Of a stretch of 64,000 bases of DNA, positions 45,101-53,973 are shown in pieces (the first letter of the stretch is position 1; each line of letters opens with the position of its first letter). A program made the position numbers and the translations under genes. Source of the DNA: Verrucomicrobiia bacterium (GTDB lineage: Bacteria; Verrucomicrobiota; Verrucomicrobiia; Limisphaerales; JADLHS01); assembly GCA_011525685.1 (NCBI GenBank), contig WYBW01000052.1:17999-81998 (forward strand), written 5' to 3'. The notes beneath the pieces were generated by a model. The model saw only the letters and a list, made by a program, of their open reading frames with translations, searched no databases and had not been told where the DNA came from.

Positions 45101-48100
45101 GGACTCGTTGCTGGCGGCCCACGCCTCGGCGCGCGCGTTGTCGGCCCAGGGATCGCGCAACTCGAGACTGCTGCCGCCGCCGTCGGCCATCCCGGGCCAG
45201 CGTCCGCCGTCGAAGTAACGGACCTGATCCGCCGGGTTGTTGGCCGCGTCCTTCAGCGTGATCACGTCGCTGCGGCGGGAGAGCTGGTTGTTGAACGGAC
45301 CGACGACGTTGAGGCCGGGATAATTGGACTGCATGTAACCCACATCCTTGGCCACGACCAGATAACCGCCGGCGGGAATGGTGGTGCCGGGCGCGAACCG
45401 AAAATCAATGCCCTCATCCAATCGCCAATTCGTGAGGTCCACCGTGTTTGTGCTGCGATTGAACAGTTCCACCCAGGCATCAGGCGCGGGCCGGGCCGGC
45501 AGTCCGGGATCCAGCGGGCCGAGAGTCGCGACTTGCACGCCGAACGCCATGTCCGCGGCGATGGGGTTGGTGGTGAATTGATGCACTTCGACGGCCAGCA
45601 GGTTGGCGCCGTTCAGGAGGTTGGACACGTTCACCGCGAACGGTCCGCTGTACGCGGGCGTGGCCACACCGGCGCTGGCCAGGGTTGAGTACTGGATGGT
45701 TCCCGCCGGCATGTTCTGGCGGTGAACCTCCGCGCCGTTCAGGTAGTAAACCGCGCCGTCGTCCACGATGGAATTGAACACCAGCTCGGCGTTGCCCGAC
45801 GGGCCGTTCCAGACAAACGGCGCTCGGAAATACCAGGTGATGATGCGGGTGCCGCCGGAGTCAACCAGCGGCAGTTCCGTGTGCTTCGGCGCGGGCAACA
45901 CCGAGGTGGTGTTGTAGAACAAGGCTGGTCCGACCGGCCACGTGCTGTCGTCGTAGCCCGGCGCGCGCCAGCCGGTCCCGAGATTTTGACCCAGCGCGTG
46001 GTATTTCCAAGTGTTGGTGATGCTGACCAAAACATTCGTGCCGTAGGCCGGCGGCACAGACGGCAGGTCGGGCGGATGATACATGATTTCGTTGATCACG
46101 ATCTCGTTCTGAAACACGAAATGATTGGAGGCGCCCGGCGTGAGCGTGGTGGGAAACCACCAGCGCCCCGTGGCATCCGGCCAGCGACCGCGGGCCTGGT
46201 CCTTGACCACCACCGCGTCCAGCACGCTGAGGCCGCCGGGACGATAGAGAAACAAACGCTGGCCGGGCGTCGCCCCGAACCCGAGCGTGGCTTGGGTGAC
46301 CTGCGCGAGTTCGCCGGGCGCGAGCGTTTGCGAGGGGAAGACGTAGCTTGGGCTGGTGCCCCCGCCGCGCCGCGACAGCGTGCAGCCCGCCAGGTCCAGC
46401 GTATTGGACCCGTGGTTGATCACTTCCACCCAGAACTCTCCGTTCGTGCCCGAGGAGATTTCGTTGAACGCGATCGGGAAGGGCGGCGGCACGAGCAGGT
46501 TGGTGGTGGTGAGTTGGAGTTCCGCGCCGAACAGCACGTTGGTCAGTCCGCCCAGCGCGGAATGAAGCTCGACGGCGAGCACATTGTGGCCGGTGACCAA
46601 GGCCGAGTTGGGAAGATCGAATGGCCCGAGATAAGCGGGGTTGGCCACATCCGACACAGCCAGTGTGGACGCGGTGATGGGGCCGGCGGGCATGTTCCAC
46701 CGCAGGACCTCCGTGCCGTTGAGATAAAGCACCGCGCCATCGGCGATCACCGTGCTCAATTGCAGCGCCGCGAGCTGCGGCAGGGAATCCAGCATGAATG
46801 TCGTGCGGAAGTAGTAATTCGTACGGCCCGCCGGCAGGGTGCTGTTGCTGGTCATCTGCTTGCGGGCCGTGCCGGTCATCTGGACGCGAAAGCCGGCGGG
46901 ATTCGGGCTGCTCCCATCATTGGCGGTGAGGAACTCGAGCGTGTTATTGCCGGGCGCAAAACCGTTCGTGAGACTGAACGTGCCACTGAGGGAAGAGAAG
47001 CCGGCGTAGGAAATGCCCCGCGAAACGCCGTTGAGCAGCACGTCGTTCAACCGGTTGTCGGCTCCGAACCGCAACGTCAGCGCGGCGGAGGCGGCATCGA
47101 ATCCATCCAGCGAGAAGGTGGTGCGGTAGTTGTAGCTGCCCGCCGCGACATTCTCCGTGCCGGGGTTCACCGGTCCCAGCCAGCTCGAGAGCGCGTCGTT
47201 GCCAGCCCACGCCGGATGATTCTGGATCACGGTCGCCGCGATGGCGGGCGGCGGCGGCGTGCTGTGCGCCGATTGGGTGAGGAGGTAATGCGGGTCCGCC
47301 GAACCGGGCGGCAGGACGATGCCGTTCGCGTTCATGCCGCTGCTCAACACGGTTGGGATGGGCTCGGGATCGCCGACGGGCGCGTTCACGTTTCCCGCGC
47401 GGAACAGCCCCTGCCCGGAGGACCAGGCGCTGTCGTCAAAGCCCGGTTGCCGCCAGGTGGTCCCCAGGTCGCTGCCCGAGGCGTCAAATCTCCACGTGCC
47501 CGTCAATGACAGCGGTGTGGTGCTGGTCGTCTCGTAAGGCAGGAGCGCGAAGTTGCGCCGGCCGGGTGTGCCACCAATCATCGCGCTACTGGTCCAGTTC
47601 TCGGCGGGAGCGCTGGCCAGGTTCTCATCGCGCTTGGCCAGCGACACGCCCGCATCGTCGGGAGCGACGGGCCAGTCGCCATCCACGCCGTAGGTGACGC
47701 TGTCCATGAGGCGCTGATTGCGGTTGCGCAGGTTCAACTGCTCGCCGTCGTTGGAGAGCCGGCCCGTAAACGGCCCCAGCACGTTGGTCACGCCGGTGGC
47801 GGCCATCAGGTCCGCGGGCGAGGAGGCAATCACCAGATAGCCGCGACCGGGAATGACCGTGCCTTCGGGAAACTGGTAATTGATGCCGCTGGTGAGGGAC
47901 CAGCCGGACAAATCCACGTTCACCGCCATTTGATTGTGCAGTTCCACCCATTCCATGAGCGCCTCGTTGGCTGGCGGATGGTACATGATTTCGTTGAAGA
48001 CGACGACGCTGTCGGCGCGGGCGGCAGATATGTGATTGAGCAACAGCAGGGCGAACACTCCGGCAAGTGAAATGGCATTGTGCTTGGGGCATCGCTGCCG

Positions 48101-48106
48101 TCGCAA
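42158..48106 (-). CDS. Giant secreted CotH / lamin-tail domain protein
   Basis: A protein of about 1982 residues. No ATG gives a plausible start: the only upstream ATG (48313) lies beyond a REP-like palindrome, so TTG 48106 or GTG 48058 is preferred; both lead into the signal peptide AGVFALLLLNHISAARAD. Order: lamin-tail domain 1 (VVFNEIMYHPP... WVELHNQ), the shared 150-residue module (46866-47347), lamin-tail-like domain 2, VINEIMYHPP domain 3, a CotH domain (about 44260-43080, with VHLQGSQRGRN and ALGLLWDMDFSF), a fourth lamin-tail domain (VINEWMADNAG) and a C-terminal tail ending RFYRMLLLP. CotH domains can be protein kinases; the WDMD motif fits, but activity is not proven. Lamin-tail domains suggest a surface role. 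Downstream of the Ig-like gene. Confidence 0.87.
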   Translation of the reverse strand: MRRQRCPKHNAISLAGVFALLLLNHISAARADSVVVFNEIMYHPPANEALMEWVELHNQMAVNVDLSGWSLTSGINYQFPEGTVIPGRGYLVIASSPADLMAATGVTNVLGPFTGRLSNDGEQLNLRNRNQRLMDSVTYGVDGDWPVAPDDAGVSLAKRDENLASAPAENWTSSAMIGGTPGRRNFALLPYETTSTTPLSLTGTWRFDASGSDLGTTWRQPGFDDSAWSSGQGLFRAGNVNAPVGDPEPIPTVLSSGMNANGIVLPPGSADPHYLLTQSAHSTPPPPAIAATVIQNHPAWAGNDALSSWLGPVNPGTENVAAGSYNYRTTFSLDGFDAASAALTLRFGADNRLNDVLLNGVSRGISYAGFSSLSGTFSLTNGFAPGNNTLEFLTANDGSSPNPAGFRVQMTGTARKQMTSNSTLPAGRTNYYFRTTFMLDSLPQLAALQLSTVIADGAVLYLNGTEVLRWNMPAGPITASTLAVSDVANPAYLGPFDLPNSALVTGHNVLAVELHSALGGLTNVLFGAELQLTTTNLLVPPPFPIAFNEISSGTNGEFWVEVINHGSNTLDLAGCTLSRRGGGTSPSYVFPSQTLAPGELAQVTQATLGFGATPGQRLFLYRPGGLSVLDAVVVKDQARGRWPDATGRWWFPTTLTPGASNHFVFQNEIVINEIMYHPPDLPSVPPAYGTNVLVSITNTWKYHALGQNLGTGWRAPGYDDSTWPVGPALFYNTTSVLPAPKHTELPLVDSGGTRIITWYFRAPFVWNGPSGNAELVFNSIVDDGAVYYLNGAEVHRQNMPAGTIQYSTLASAGVATPAYSGPFAVNVSNLLNGANLLAVEVHQFTTNPIAADMAFGVQVATLGPLDPGLPARPAPDAWVELFNRSTNTVDLTNWRLDEGIDFRFAPGTTIPAGGYLVVAKDVGYMQSNYPGLNVVGPFNNQLSRRSDVITLKDAANNPADQVRYFDGGRWPGMADGGGSSLELRDPWADNARAEAWAASNESVRSGWSNYSYRAVAQNVLGPTTWNEFVMGLLEAGECLIDDLSVIESPDTAPVEMLQNGSFDSGLTAWRALGNHGRSRVIADPDNPGNQVLHLVATGPTGHMHNHLETTFANGRSVVDGRTYQISFRARWLSGNHRLNTRLYFNRVARTTELRRPVLRGTPGAPNSTLVGNLGPTFEGFQHSPVVPQPNQPVTISVNAHDPQGVNLVTLHWSANGGTWQSAPMAPGALAAPPGYANYSATLAGQAAGTLVQFYVQATDGLGASATFPARGTNSRAFFKVDEGKPLMTQLHRFSLLMSAADANLLHAPTNVMSNDRLGLTVVYNEREVFYDVGVHLQGSQRGRNATSRVGFTLRFNEDQLFRGVQRGINLDRSGGYSGRGGRHDEILLWHAVNHAGGGLLGLECDLVQVFAPRSVEDSTALMRMEAFNNDYFDSQFPNGDAGQRYMLELIYYPTTTLTGDPQSPKLPQPDDVLQVEIQNWGNHPENYRWIFEQENHADLDDYSQMIALSQAFSLTGAALDTQTRQLMDVDQWMRTLAFKAFTGDVDTYTVGLNHNWKIYFRPGDGKALGLLWDMDFSFVQPENSSFPGGGSPNTHRIITLPDNHRRYYNHLLDLLNTTINTNHLAPWAAHYAGLLGQNWGGAVTYLQQRANYIRGTMPLNTPFAITSNGGNNFATSNSPVLLSGTAPLTVKEIEVNGISRAITWTSLTNWSVTVPLPAYVNLLAFQGVDNYGNPVTNATASITVTNLGTLPPAPVVINEWMADNAGPGGFADPLDGLFQDWFELYNPNHVPVNLSGFHLTDNLAQPTKWQIPANTVIAPRGFLLVWADNEANQSGLGSHGDLHASFALSLSGEALALYSPDGTPQHQVVFGPQIQNVTQGLFPDGNTNGIFFMTNWSPRASNQLGAPPAPRLVELGLGDNGGIWFEAEVIPNRTYRVEYKDDLTAPSWLPLGANRTAGGPLLTITDPVADRPQRFYRMLLLP

Positions 48107-48357
48107 GGTCTTGGGGTGCGGCGGTCCTCCGCCGCTCTGAGGGGTGTGAGTGCTCGAAAGTGGCAGAGGGCTGCCGCAGTCCACGATGCTGGCGCGCGAG
48201 GGCAGCCGGGAACTGAAATTCGCGACGCCGGTTAGAGCAGGATGACCAAACCGAATTCCCGGTCTTGCGCACTCCCTGTTTCGAGAGATGAAGCCAACAT
48301 CAAACAGACCCATGCGATGCTATTATGCCAGAGGTGACGGCGGTTTGGAAGCTTGGA
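48107..48357. repeat. REP-like palindrome region at the 5' end of the CotH gene
   Basis: GCGGCGG (48118-48124) and CCGCCGC (48129-48135) form an exact stem around TCCT. The following stretch to about 48250 resembles a dispersed element that in translation yields SGGGPPHPKTL. The open frame runs through it from ATG 48313, but this part is unlikely to be protein. Confidence 0.65.
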
Positions 48358-48396
48358 CTGCAAGAAAGGCCGGGAGCGCCCGCGCGCTCCCGGCCT
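48357..48396 (-). terminator. Strong intrinsic terminator after the Ig-like giant gene
   Basis: AGGCCGGGAGCGC (48367-48379) pairs perfectly over 13 bases with GCGCTCCCGGCCT (48384-48396) around a four-base loop. On the minus strand it begins 24 bases after the stop at 48420 and is followed by TTTCTTG. It separates the two giant genes transcriptionally. Confidence 0.85.
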
Positions 48397-48419
48397 GGTA
48401 ATTGTTGACTACGCCACCG

Positions 48420-51400
48420 TTATTCGCGAACGCGGAAGTATCTGGCCGGTTCGGTGGTGGTGGTCGTGTAAGGATTGGGCGCGCCGGTGAGGTCCGTCCA
48501 CGGGCCGGAAAGGCTCGGCGCCCATTGCAAGGTTTGACCCGGGGAGGCCGGTGACCAGGAGATGGTCAGGGTGTTGCCGCTGAGGCCGACCTTCAGGGTG
48601 ACTGCCGGTTCCGCGGGTGCGATGTCCAGCAAGGCCCGCAGATTGACGCGGAGGCCCATGGGGCTGGGCGCCGTGCCAGCGTTGTTCATGAGGAAGTCGA
48701 GGGTGTTCACCCCTGCCACCAAGCCGCTGGTGATGTTGATGGGCGTGTAGCCGGTGAAGCCCGGCGAGGTGATGCCGGTGCTCACGCCGTTGACGAGGAT
48801 GTCCAGGCCGAGGTTGTCCACCGACCAAGAACCGACCAGGCTCACCTTGGTGTGGTCATGGCCGGTCAGGTTAAACGTGGTTTGGAAGGTGTAATTGCCC
48901 TGTGCGTTTCCGACCGCTCCACTCTGATCCGCCTGCGGCGCAATCCATCTTGAGTCAGGTCCGTTGGCCACCCAAGGGCCGGCGGGGGCGATGGGCCATG
49001 CCTCATTGACCACGACGGCGTCCGGGCCCGGATAAGAAAGATCATCACTGGCGGCCAGGATGTAATGCGGGTCCACCGCGCCGTCAGCCAGCAACTGGCC
49101 GCTGGCATCCACGCCCGTGCCAAAGACCACCCCCGGGAGCGGCCGGTAAGCGACCGTCACCGTGGCCGGGGCGCTGATCTGGGAGCCCCACAAGTTGCTG
49201 ACCACCGCGGTGTAATTGCCGTTGTCGTTGGTGGTCACTGCGGTGAGCGTGAGGCTGGAGCCGGTCTGGCCGGGCAGGTCCACATTGTTCTTCCGCCATT
49301 GATAATAGATGGGGAGCGTGCCGTTGGCGCCGACGTTCAGCACCATGGTATCGCCCTCCACGAATCTGCCTCCCTGCGGGCTGAAGGCAATCGTGGCCGG
49401 CACGCCTGGCAAGGTGCGGGCGCTGGTTTGGGTGAATTCGACCCGAAAACCGCCGGGATTGGGATCCGTGCCGGCATTGTTGACGTCGAATTCGATGCTG
49501 TTCAGGGTTGGAAGGAATGTGGCATTGCTGCTGGCCAGCGTGAAAGTCGTCCACGCCGTGAAACTGCCGCCCAAATTTAGGTTCACGGGGGTGCCATTTA
49601 CCCGGATGGCCGTCAAAGCGTTGTCCGAGGCCCAGCGACCGACGATGAACACCGTGTTGGTGTCGCGATTGCTGAGATCGAACGTGGTGCGATAGGTGTA
49701 ATCTCCGACCGCGACATTGTTGGCGCCAGGATTCTCAGGCCCGATCCAACTTGAAACGGCCGAGTTGGCCAGCCAGCCCGGGTGATTTTGGATGACGGTC
49801 GCGGGAATCGCCGGAGGGGGTGGCGTGGTGTGCGGAGATTCCACCAACAGAAAATGCGGGTCTTGAGATCCCGGAGCGAGCACCGCGCCGCCCGGGCCAA
49901 CGCCCGAATGGCGCAACGAGGGAATCGCTTCGAGCAGCGCCAGTTGAACCACCGCGCTGGTGATCGAACCCGAGCTGTTGGTGACGACCAGGAAGTAAGC
50001 GCCTTCGTTCGCCAGCCCCACGGAGGCCAGCGAAAGCGTCGCGGCGGTCTCACCGCCCAAAGGCTGGCCGGCGAACCACCATTGATAACTCAGCGGCAAA
50101 CTGCCCTGGACGACGGCACTGAAGCTGGCCGGCTGACCCAGATAAACCGTCGTGGACTGCGGCTGCTGATTGAACGTGGGCGGCGTGCCGGGCGGCACCT
50201 GGATGATGGCCACGTTGTCCACGAGCACGGTGTTGTCGCCGCCCAGCGGGTTGCTCTTGATGAAGGACAGTTCCAGATCGGTGGCGGAGGCGCTGAACAT
50301 GGCGCTGGAAACCTCGCGATACGGATTGGCACCACCCACGGAAGTGACCAGGTGGGCTGGCACGAGGGTGTTCCCACCGACTTTGACCTCCAGATAGGGG
50401 TTGTTTCCGCCGCGGGCGTTTTCGTAGTAATGCACATAGTAATGTCCACCCACAGTGAACCCACTCACGATCTGACTCATCGCTCCGTCGGCTTGCATAA
50501 ATGCCGACTGTGCGCCATGCGGGAACGCGCCGTTGTCCGCAAACGGACTACGGCCAGTGCCGTCCTGAACAGGGTTAACCCCGTGTCCGCCCAGTGCATC
50601 CCAGCCCGTGATTGGCCAGTTGCCGCTGACGTATCCGGGCCAGACGGTGAACCCGTCCAACTCGAAGCTGGCGTTGGCGATGGGAACATTGCCCACCGTC
50701 AACCGCGCGACCTGACTGGTCACTGAGCCGGCGGTGTTTGAGACGATCACGTCATACAAGCCCGCGTCCAGCGAGGCGACCGAAGGGATGGAATAGGTGG
50801 CATCGTTGGCCCCATTGATGTTGGCGCCATTGCGCCGCCACTGGTACCCGGGCAGCGGTACTCCCGCCGCCGTGACACTGAAATTCACCGCCAGATCGGG
50901 AGAGACAATCCAACTGCGCGGATGCGAGGTGATGACCGGCGCCACGAACCGGGATTCCGCCTCCCGATTGGCAAAGCCATAAGCATGGAACGTGGTGTTC
51001 TGCAGCAACGGGGCGAAACGGATGGCGACGCTCCCGCTCGCATCAGCGGTGTAGCGATACGAAATACGCATGCCGTTGTTGTTGAAAAACTGATCCTGGT
51101 TGATGGTCAGGTGGTCATCGCCCACGCTGGCGGTGAACCAGCGGGCACCCAGCCCCGGGTCTTCCCACGCCACCGTATAGACCATCAAGACGTACTCGAT
51201 TCCGGGCGTGAGGTCGGTAAGCGTAATGGTCTGCGCCGCGTTGGCGGGCACATTGCCGCCATAGATAAAGCTGGCCGCCAGGGCCGCGCTGTCTCCAAAA
51301 ATCGCAACGGAAGTATCTCCCACGGGACCGCTCGCGAGGAACGCCGTGGAGAACTTGCCGGGCACCGAGGGGGCGTTGCCACCCAACCCGGTGAAGGTGA

Positions 51401-52136
51401 CGTTGTTGACCGTCACGTCGGCGGCGCTGCCGAAGTTGTAGGCGTGGGTGTAGAAAAAGGTGGGGTCGGCGCCAAAGTCGTCGTCCGTCACCCACGGTTC
51501 GACCGCCCACCGGCCGGAAGCCGGCGCGATCTGGAAGTCGTCCACCACAATGATCTGGTCGGTGGTGGCATCATTCACCAAGGACAGCGTTTGCGAGGCG
51601 GCGCCGGCCGTGAACTCGAAAGCGACACGCCAATACGGATTGGAGCCGGCAACCGCAGCGGTTGAAAAGCCCTCCACCAACCCGCCGGGCATGAGAACCG
51701 GCGCTCCGTCAATGTAAACCTTCACAATTGGCGTGTTGCCCGTGCGGGCATTGGCGCGGAAGGTGACCTTGTAAACGGTGCCGGGCGTCAGGCCGCTGAT
51801 GGTGGTGCTGAGAGTCGAAGGTGTCAGCGGGTCGCTCACGTTTGCCTGGATGAAAGCGACCTGATTACCGTTGGGGATGGTGCCGTTGTTGGCAAATGGG
51901 CTGTCGCCCGCGGGATTGAGGCCCACGCGGTCGGCGGGCGCTCCGGTCCAGCCCGTGATCGGCGCATTGCCGCTGATGTAGCCGGGGGACACGGTGAAAG
52001 TGTCCGCTTCAAAGCTGGGGTTGGGGATGGTCTGGCCGAAAGTGGCCTGGCACAAAAGCCACGCCGCCGCGGTGCCGCCTGCGGCAATTCTGCCGAGGGT
52101 CCTGGAGAAGGTGAGTCGGGTAAGGTTCATAAACAT
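48420..52136 (-). CDS. Giant secreted Ig-like domain protein
   Basis: A 1238-residue protein starting at ATG 52136 (ATG 52130 is equally possible), with a signal peptide ending LLCQATFGQ. An N-terminal beta-sandwich (IPNPSFEADTFTVSPGYISGNAPITGW) recurs about 500 residues later (IANASFELDGFTVWPGYVSGNWPITGW). Three Ig-like domains follow the pattern PxITSHPxS...YQWRRNGANIxGAxxATYSI...DAGLYxVxVSN. The shared 150-residue module occurs twice (49420-49918 and 48626-49129), once after the second and once after the third Ig domain. The C-terminal tail ends ARYFRVRE. No catalytic motif was seen; binding to a carbohydrate or to other cells is possible. A strong terminator follows. Confidence 0.85.
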   Translation of the reverse strand: MFMNLTRLTFSRTLGRIAAGGTAAAWLLCQATFGQTIPNPSFEADTFTVSPGYISGNAPITGWTGAPADRVGLNPAGDSPFANNGTIPNGNQVAFIQANVSDPLTPSTLSTTISGLTPGTVYKVTFRANARTGNTPIVKVYIDGAPVLMPGGLVEGFSTAAVAGSNPYWRVAFEFTAGAASQTLSLVNDATTDQIIVVDDFQIAPASGRWAVEPWVTDDDFGADPTFFYTHAYNFGSAADVTVNNVTFTGLGGNAPSVPGKFSTAFLASGPVGDTSVAIFGDSAALAASFIYGGNVPANAAQTITLTDLTPGIEYVLMVYTVAWEDPGLGARWFTASVGDDHLTINQDQFFNNNGMRISYRYTADASGSVAIRFAPLLQNTTFHAYGFANREAESRFVAPVITSHPRSWIVSPDLAVNFSVTAAGVPLPGYQWRRNGANINGANDATYSIPSVASLDAGLYDVIVSNTAGSVTSQVARLTVGNVPIANASFELDGFTVWPGYVSGNWPITGWDALGGHGVNPVQDGTGRSPFADNGAFPHGAQSAFMQADGAMSQIVSGFTVGGHYYVHYYENARGGNNPYLEVKVGGNTLVPAHLVTSVGGANPYREVSSAMFSASATDLELSFIKSNPLGGDNTVLVDNVAIIQVPPGTPPTFNQQPQSTTVYLGQPASFSAVVQGSLPLSYQWWFAGQPLGGETAATLSLASVGLANEGAYFLVVTNSSGSITSAVVQLALLEAIPSLRHSGVGPGGAVLAPGSQDPHFLLVESPHTTPPPPAIPATVIQNHPGWLANSAVSSWIGPENPGANNVAVGDYTYRTTFDLSNRDTNTVFIVGRWASDNALTAIRVNGTPVNLNLGGSFTAWTTFTLASSNATFLPTLNSIEFDVNNAGTDPNPGGFRVEFTQTSARTLPGVPATIAFSPQGGRFVEGDTMVLNVGANGTLPIYYQWRKNNVDLPGQTGSSLTLTAVTTNDNGNYTAVVSNLWGSQISAPATVTVAYRPLPGVVFGTGVDASGQLLADGAVDPHYILAASDDLSYPGPDAVVVNEAWPIAPAGPWVANGPDSRWIAPQADQSGAVGNAQGNYTFQTTFNLTGHDHTKVSLVGSWSVDNLGLDILVNGVSTGITSPGFTGYTPINITSGLVAGVNTLDFLMNNAGTAPSPMGLRVNLRALLDIAPAEPAVTLKVGLSGNTLTISWSPASPGQTLQWAPSLSGPWTDLTGAPNPYTTTTTEPARYFRVRE

Positions 52137-52305
52137 GCTGGGTCGAGGTTTTTGTTCTTTCACCAAACGTCAATTGACTCCCGCGAGGAGAGGATTGAGG
52201 TGATGAATTTCCCGTTACTACCCCCAATCGAAACCGGCTGGCAAGCGAAATCGAAACGAAGTTTCCGCTCCCCTTGCAGTCCGAACCAGAGCGGATTGGC
52301 GAGAG

Positions 52306-52330
52306 AGGCCGGACCCCTGAGATCCGGCCT
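52306..52330. terminator. Hairpin after the RRM gene, possible terminator
   Basis: AGGCCGGA (52306-52313) pairs exactly with TCCGGCCT (52323-52330) around nine bases. It starts 25 bases after the RRM stop on the minus strand but lacks a T-run, so termination is uncertain. Confidence 0.4.
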
Positions 52331-52354
52331 GCGAATTTAGACTGACGCAGTGGC

Positions 52355-52657
52355 CTAACGGCGTTCGCGGCGGCCTTCGCCTCCGCCCCAGCGTGGCGGA
52401 CGCTCTTCACGAGGCCGGGCGATGTTGACGGTCAGGGCGCGACCCTGAAAATCCTTGTTGTGAAACTGTTCGACGGCCTTGTTCGCCTCCTCCGGGGTCG
52501 CGAATTCCACGAAGGCGAAGCCCCGGGACTTGCCGGTCATCTTGTCCAGCATCAAGTTGACGGACGTCACCGCCCCAGCCTGCGAGAAGTAGTCTTGCAG
52601 GTCGTTTTCTCCAGTTTGATAGGAGAGGTTGCCCACGAAGAGTCTGGTAGGATTCAT
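52355..52657 (-). CDS. Single-RRM RNA-binding protein
   Basis: A 100-residue protein made of one RNA recognition motif plus a short Arg/Gly/Glu-rich tail (RPPRWGGGEGRRERR). RNP2 reads LFVGNL (6-11) and RNP1 reads KSRGFAFVEF (43-52), with the aromatic residues needed for base stacking. Such small RRM proteins occur in Cyanobacteria, Verrucomicrobia and other phyla, where they bind RNA and are often cold-responsive. It is divergently oriented from mreB, sharing a 230-base intergenic region; no function in cell shape is implied. Confidence 0.92.
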   Translation of the reverse strand: MNPTRLFVGNLSYQTGENDLQDYFSQAGAVTSVNLMLDKMTGKSRGFAFVEFATPEEANKAVEQFHNKDFQGRALTVNIARPREERPPRWGGGEGRRERR

Positions 52658-52887
52658 AGTTCTGGTTCGCTCAAAAAACCGAGTGGGAGGACTGCACCGG
52701 CAGGTTCACTGAATGTCGTCTTTCACGTTCACGGACAATCTGTCATTCTGACACCGACACTGTTCGTTCTCTGAACGAGTTGCGCGATTTTTAGCCAAGC
52801 CAACCCGGGAGTCAACAAGAGTTTGCGCCGTAATAATCTTGACCTTGCCACGCAGCCCCACTTAACTGTGCAGCGTTAGGCAAATTC

Positions 52888-53913
52888 ATGTTTGCGCAAG
52901 TCAAAAGCCTGTTTTCCAACGACATTGGGATAGACCTCGGGACAGCCAATTCCCTCGTTTACGTGCGAGATCGGGGAATCGTGCTGCGCGAACCCTCAGT
53001 GGTCGCAATTCAGGCGGGCACGACCATCGTGCTGGCGGTCGGTGAAGAGGCCAAACGGATGCTCGGGCGCACCCCGGGCAACATCGTGGCCATTCGACCC
53101 ATGAAGGACGGCGTGATCGCCGACTTCGAGATCACCGAAGCCATGCTCCGCCATTTCATCCAGAAGGTCCATTACCGGAAGTTGATCGCGCCGCGCGTCG
53201 TCGTCGCGGTGCCTTCCGGCATCACGGAAGTGGAAAAACGGGCGGTCAAAGATTCCGCCACTCATGCCGGGGCGCGGGAAGTGTATCTGATCGAACAACC
53301 CATGGCCTCGGCCATCGGGGTGGGTCTGCCGGTGCATGAGCCGGCGGGCAACATGATCGTGGACATCGGCGGAGGGACGTGCGAGATCGCCATCATCTCG
53401 CTTGCCGGTATTGTCTTCAGCCGCAGCCTGCGGGTGGGCGGAGACGAATTCGACGACACGATCGTGGCGCACATGAAACGGGCCTATAACCTGATGATAG
53501 GCGAACGCACGGCGGAAGAGATAAAAATACGCATTGGCTCTGCCTTTCCGCTGGAGCAGGAATTAACCATGGAAGTCAAGGGACGCGATCTGGCCTCCGG
53601 TCTGCCGAAGACGCTGACCATTCGTTCGGAGGAAATTCGCGAAGCCTTGCAAGAGCCGCTTTCAAGCATACTGGAGTCCGTTCGTTTGACACTCGAACGT
53701 TGTCCGCCGGAACTGGCCGCCGATCTCGTGGATCGGGGCATCGTGATGGCCGGCGGCGGCGCGTTGTTGCGCGGCGTGGACCGTTTGGTGGCCGAGGAAA
53801 CCGGCCTGCCGGTTCACATTGCCGACGATCCGATGAGCGCCGTGGCCGAGGGCACGGGCCGGGTGTTGCAGGAACTCCAGTTCTTGAAGCGCGTCTCCAC
53901 CAACTCGAAGTAA
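52888..53913 (+). CDS. mreB: Rod shape-determining protein MreB
   Basis: A 341-residue bacterial actin that polymerises under the inner membrane and guides lateral wall synthesis. The start [33 protein letters not shown] has the amphipathic N-terminal segment and the phosphate-1 motif. [23 protein letters not shown] is the phosphate-2 region (IVDIGGGT), and [17 protein letters not shown] the adenosine motif. [34 protein letters not shown] is characteristic of MreB. It is the first gene of the elongasome cluster. The operon promoter probably lies in the 230 bases shared with the RRM gene. Confidence 0.97.
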   Translation: MFAQVKSLFSNDIGIDLGTANSLVYVRDRGIVLREPSVVAIQAGTTIVLAVGEEAKRMLGRTPGNIVAIRPMKDGVIADFEITEAMLRHFIQKVHYRKLIAPRVVVAVPSGITEVEKRAVKDSATHAGAREVYLIEQPMASAIGVGLPVHEPAGNMIVDIGGGTCEIAIISLAGIVFSRSLRVGGDEFDDTIVAHMKRAYNLMIGERTAEEIKIRIGSAFPLEQELTMEVKGRDLASGLPKTLTIRSEEIREALQEPLSSILESVRLTLERCPPELAADLVDRGIVMAGGGALLRGVDRLVAEETGLPVHIADDPMSAVAEGTGRVLQELQFLKRVSTNSK

Positions 53914-53973
53914 TTCCCGCCAGCGTTGGCCTTGCGACGAGCCGGACCGGTTTCCGGCCAGTGACGCGAGTAG

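Noticed and set aside
47625..48272. Alternative minus-strand frame with ATG near the CotH start (MPQAQCHF...)
   Set aside because: It is out of frame with the lamin-tail domain and shows no domain; a frameshift is not needed because a signal peptide is available in the main frame.
52839..52868. TTGACC and TAACTG boxes upstream of mreB as a promoter
   Set aside because: The spacing is 18 bases but the -10 box matches only two consensus positions, so I did not list it.
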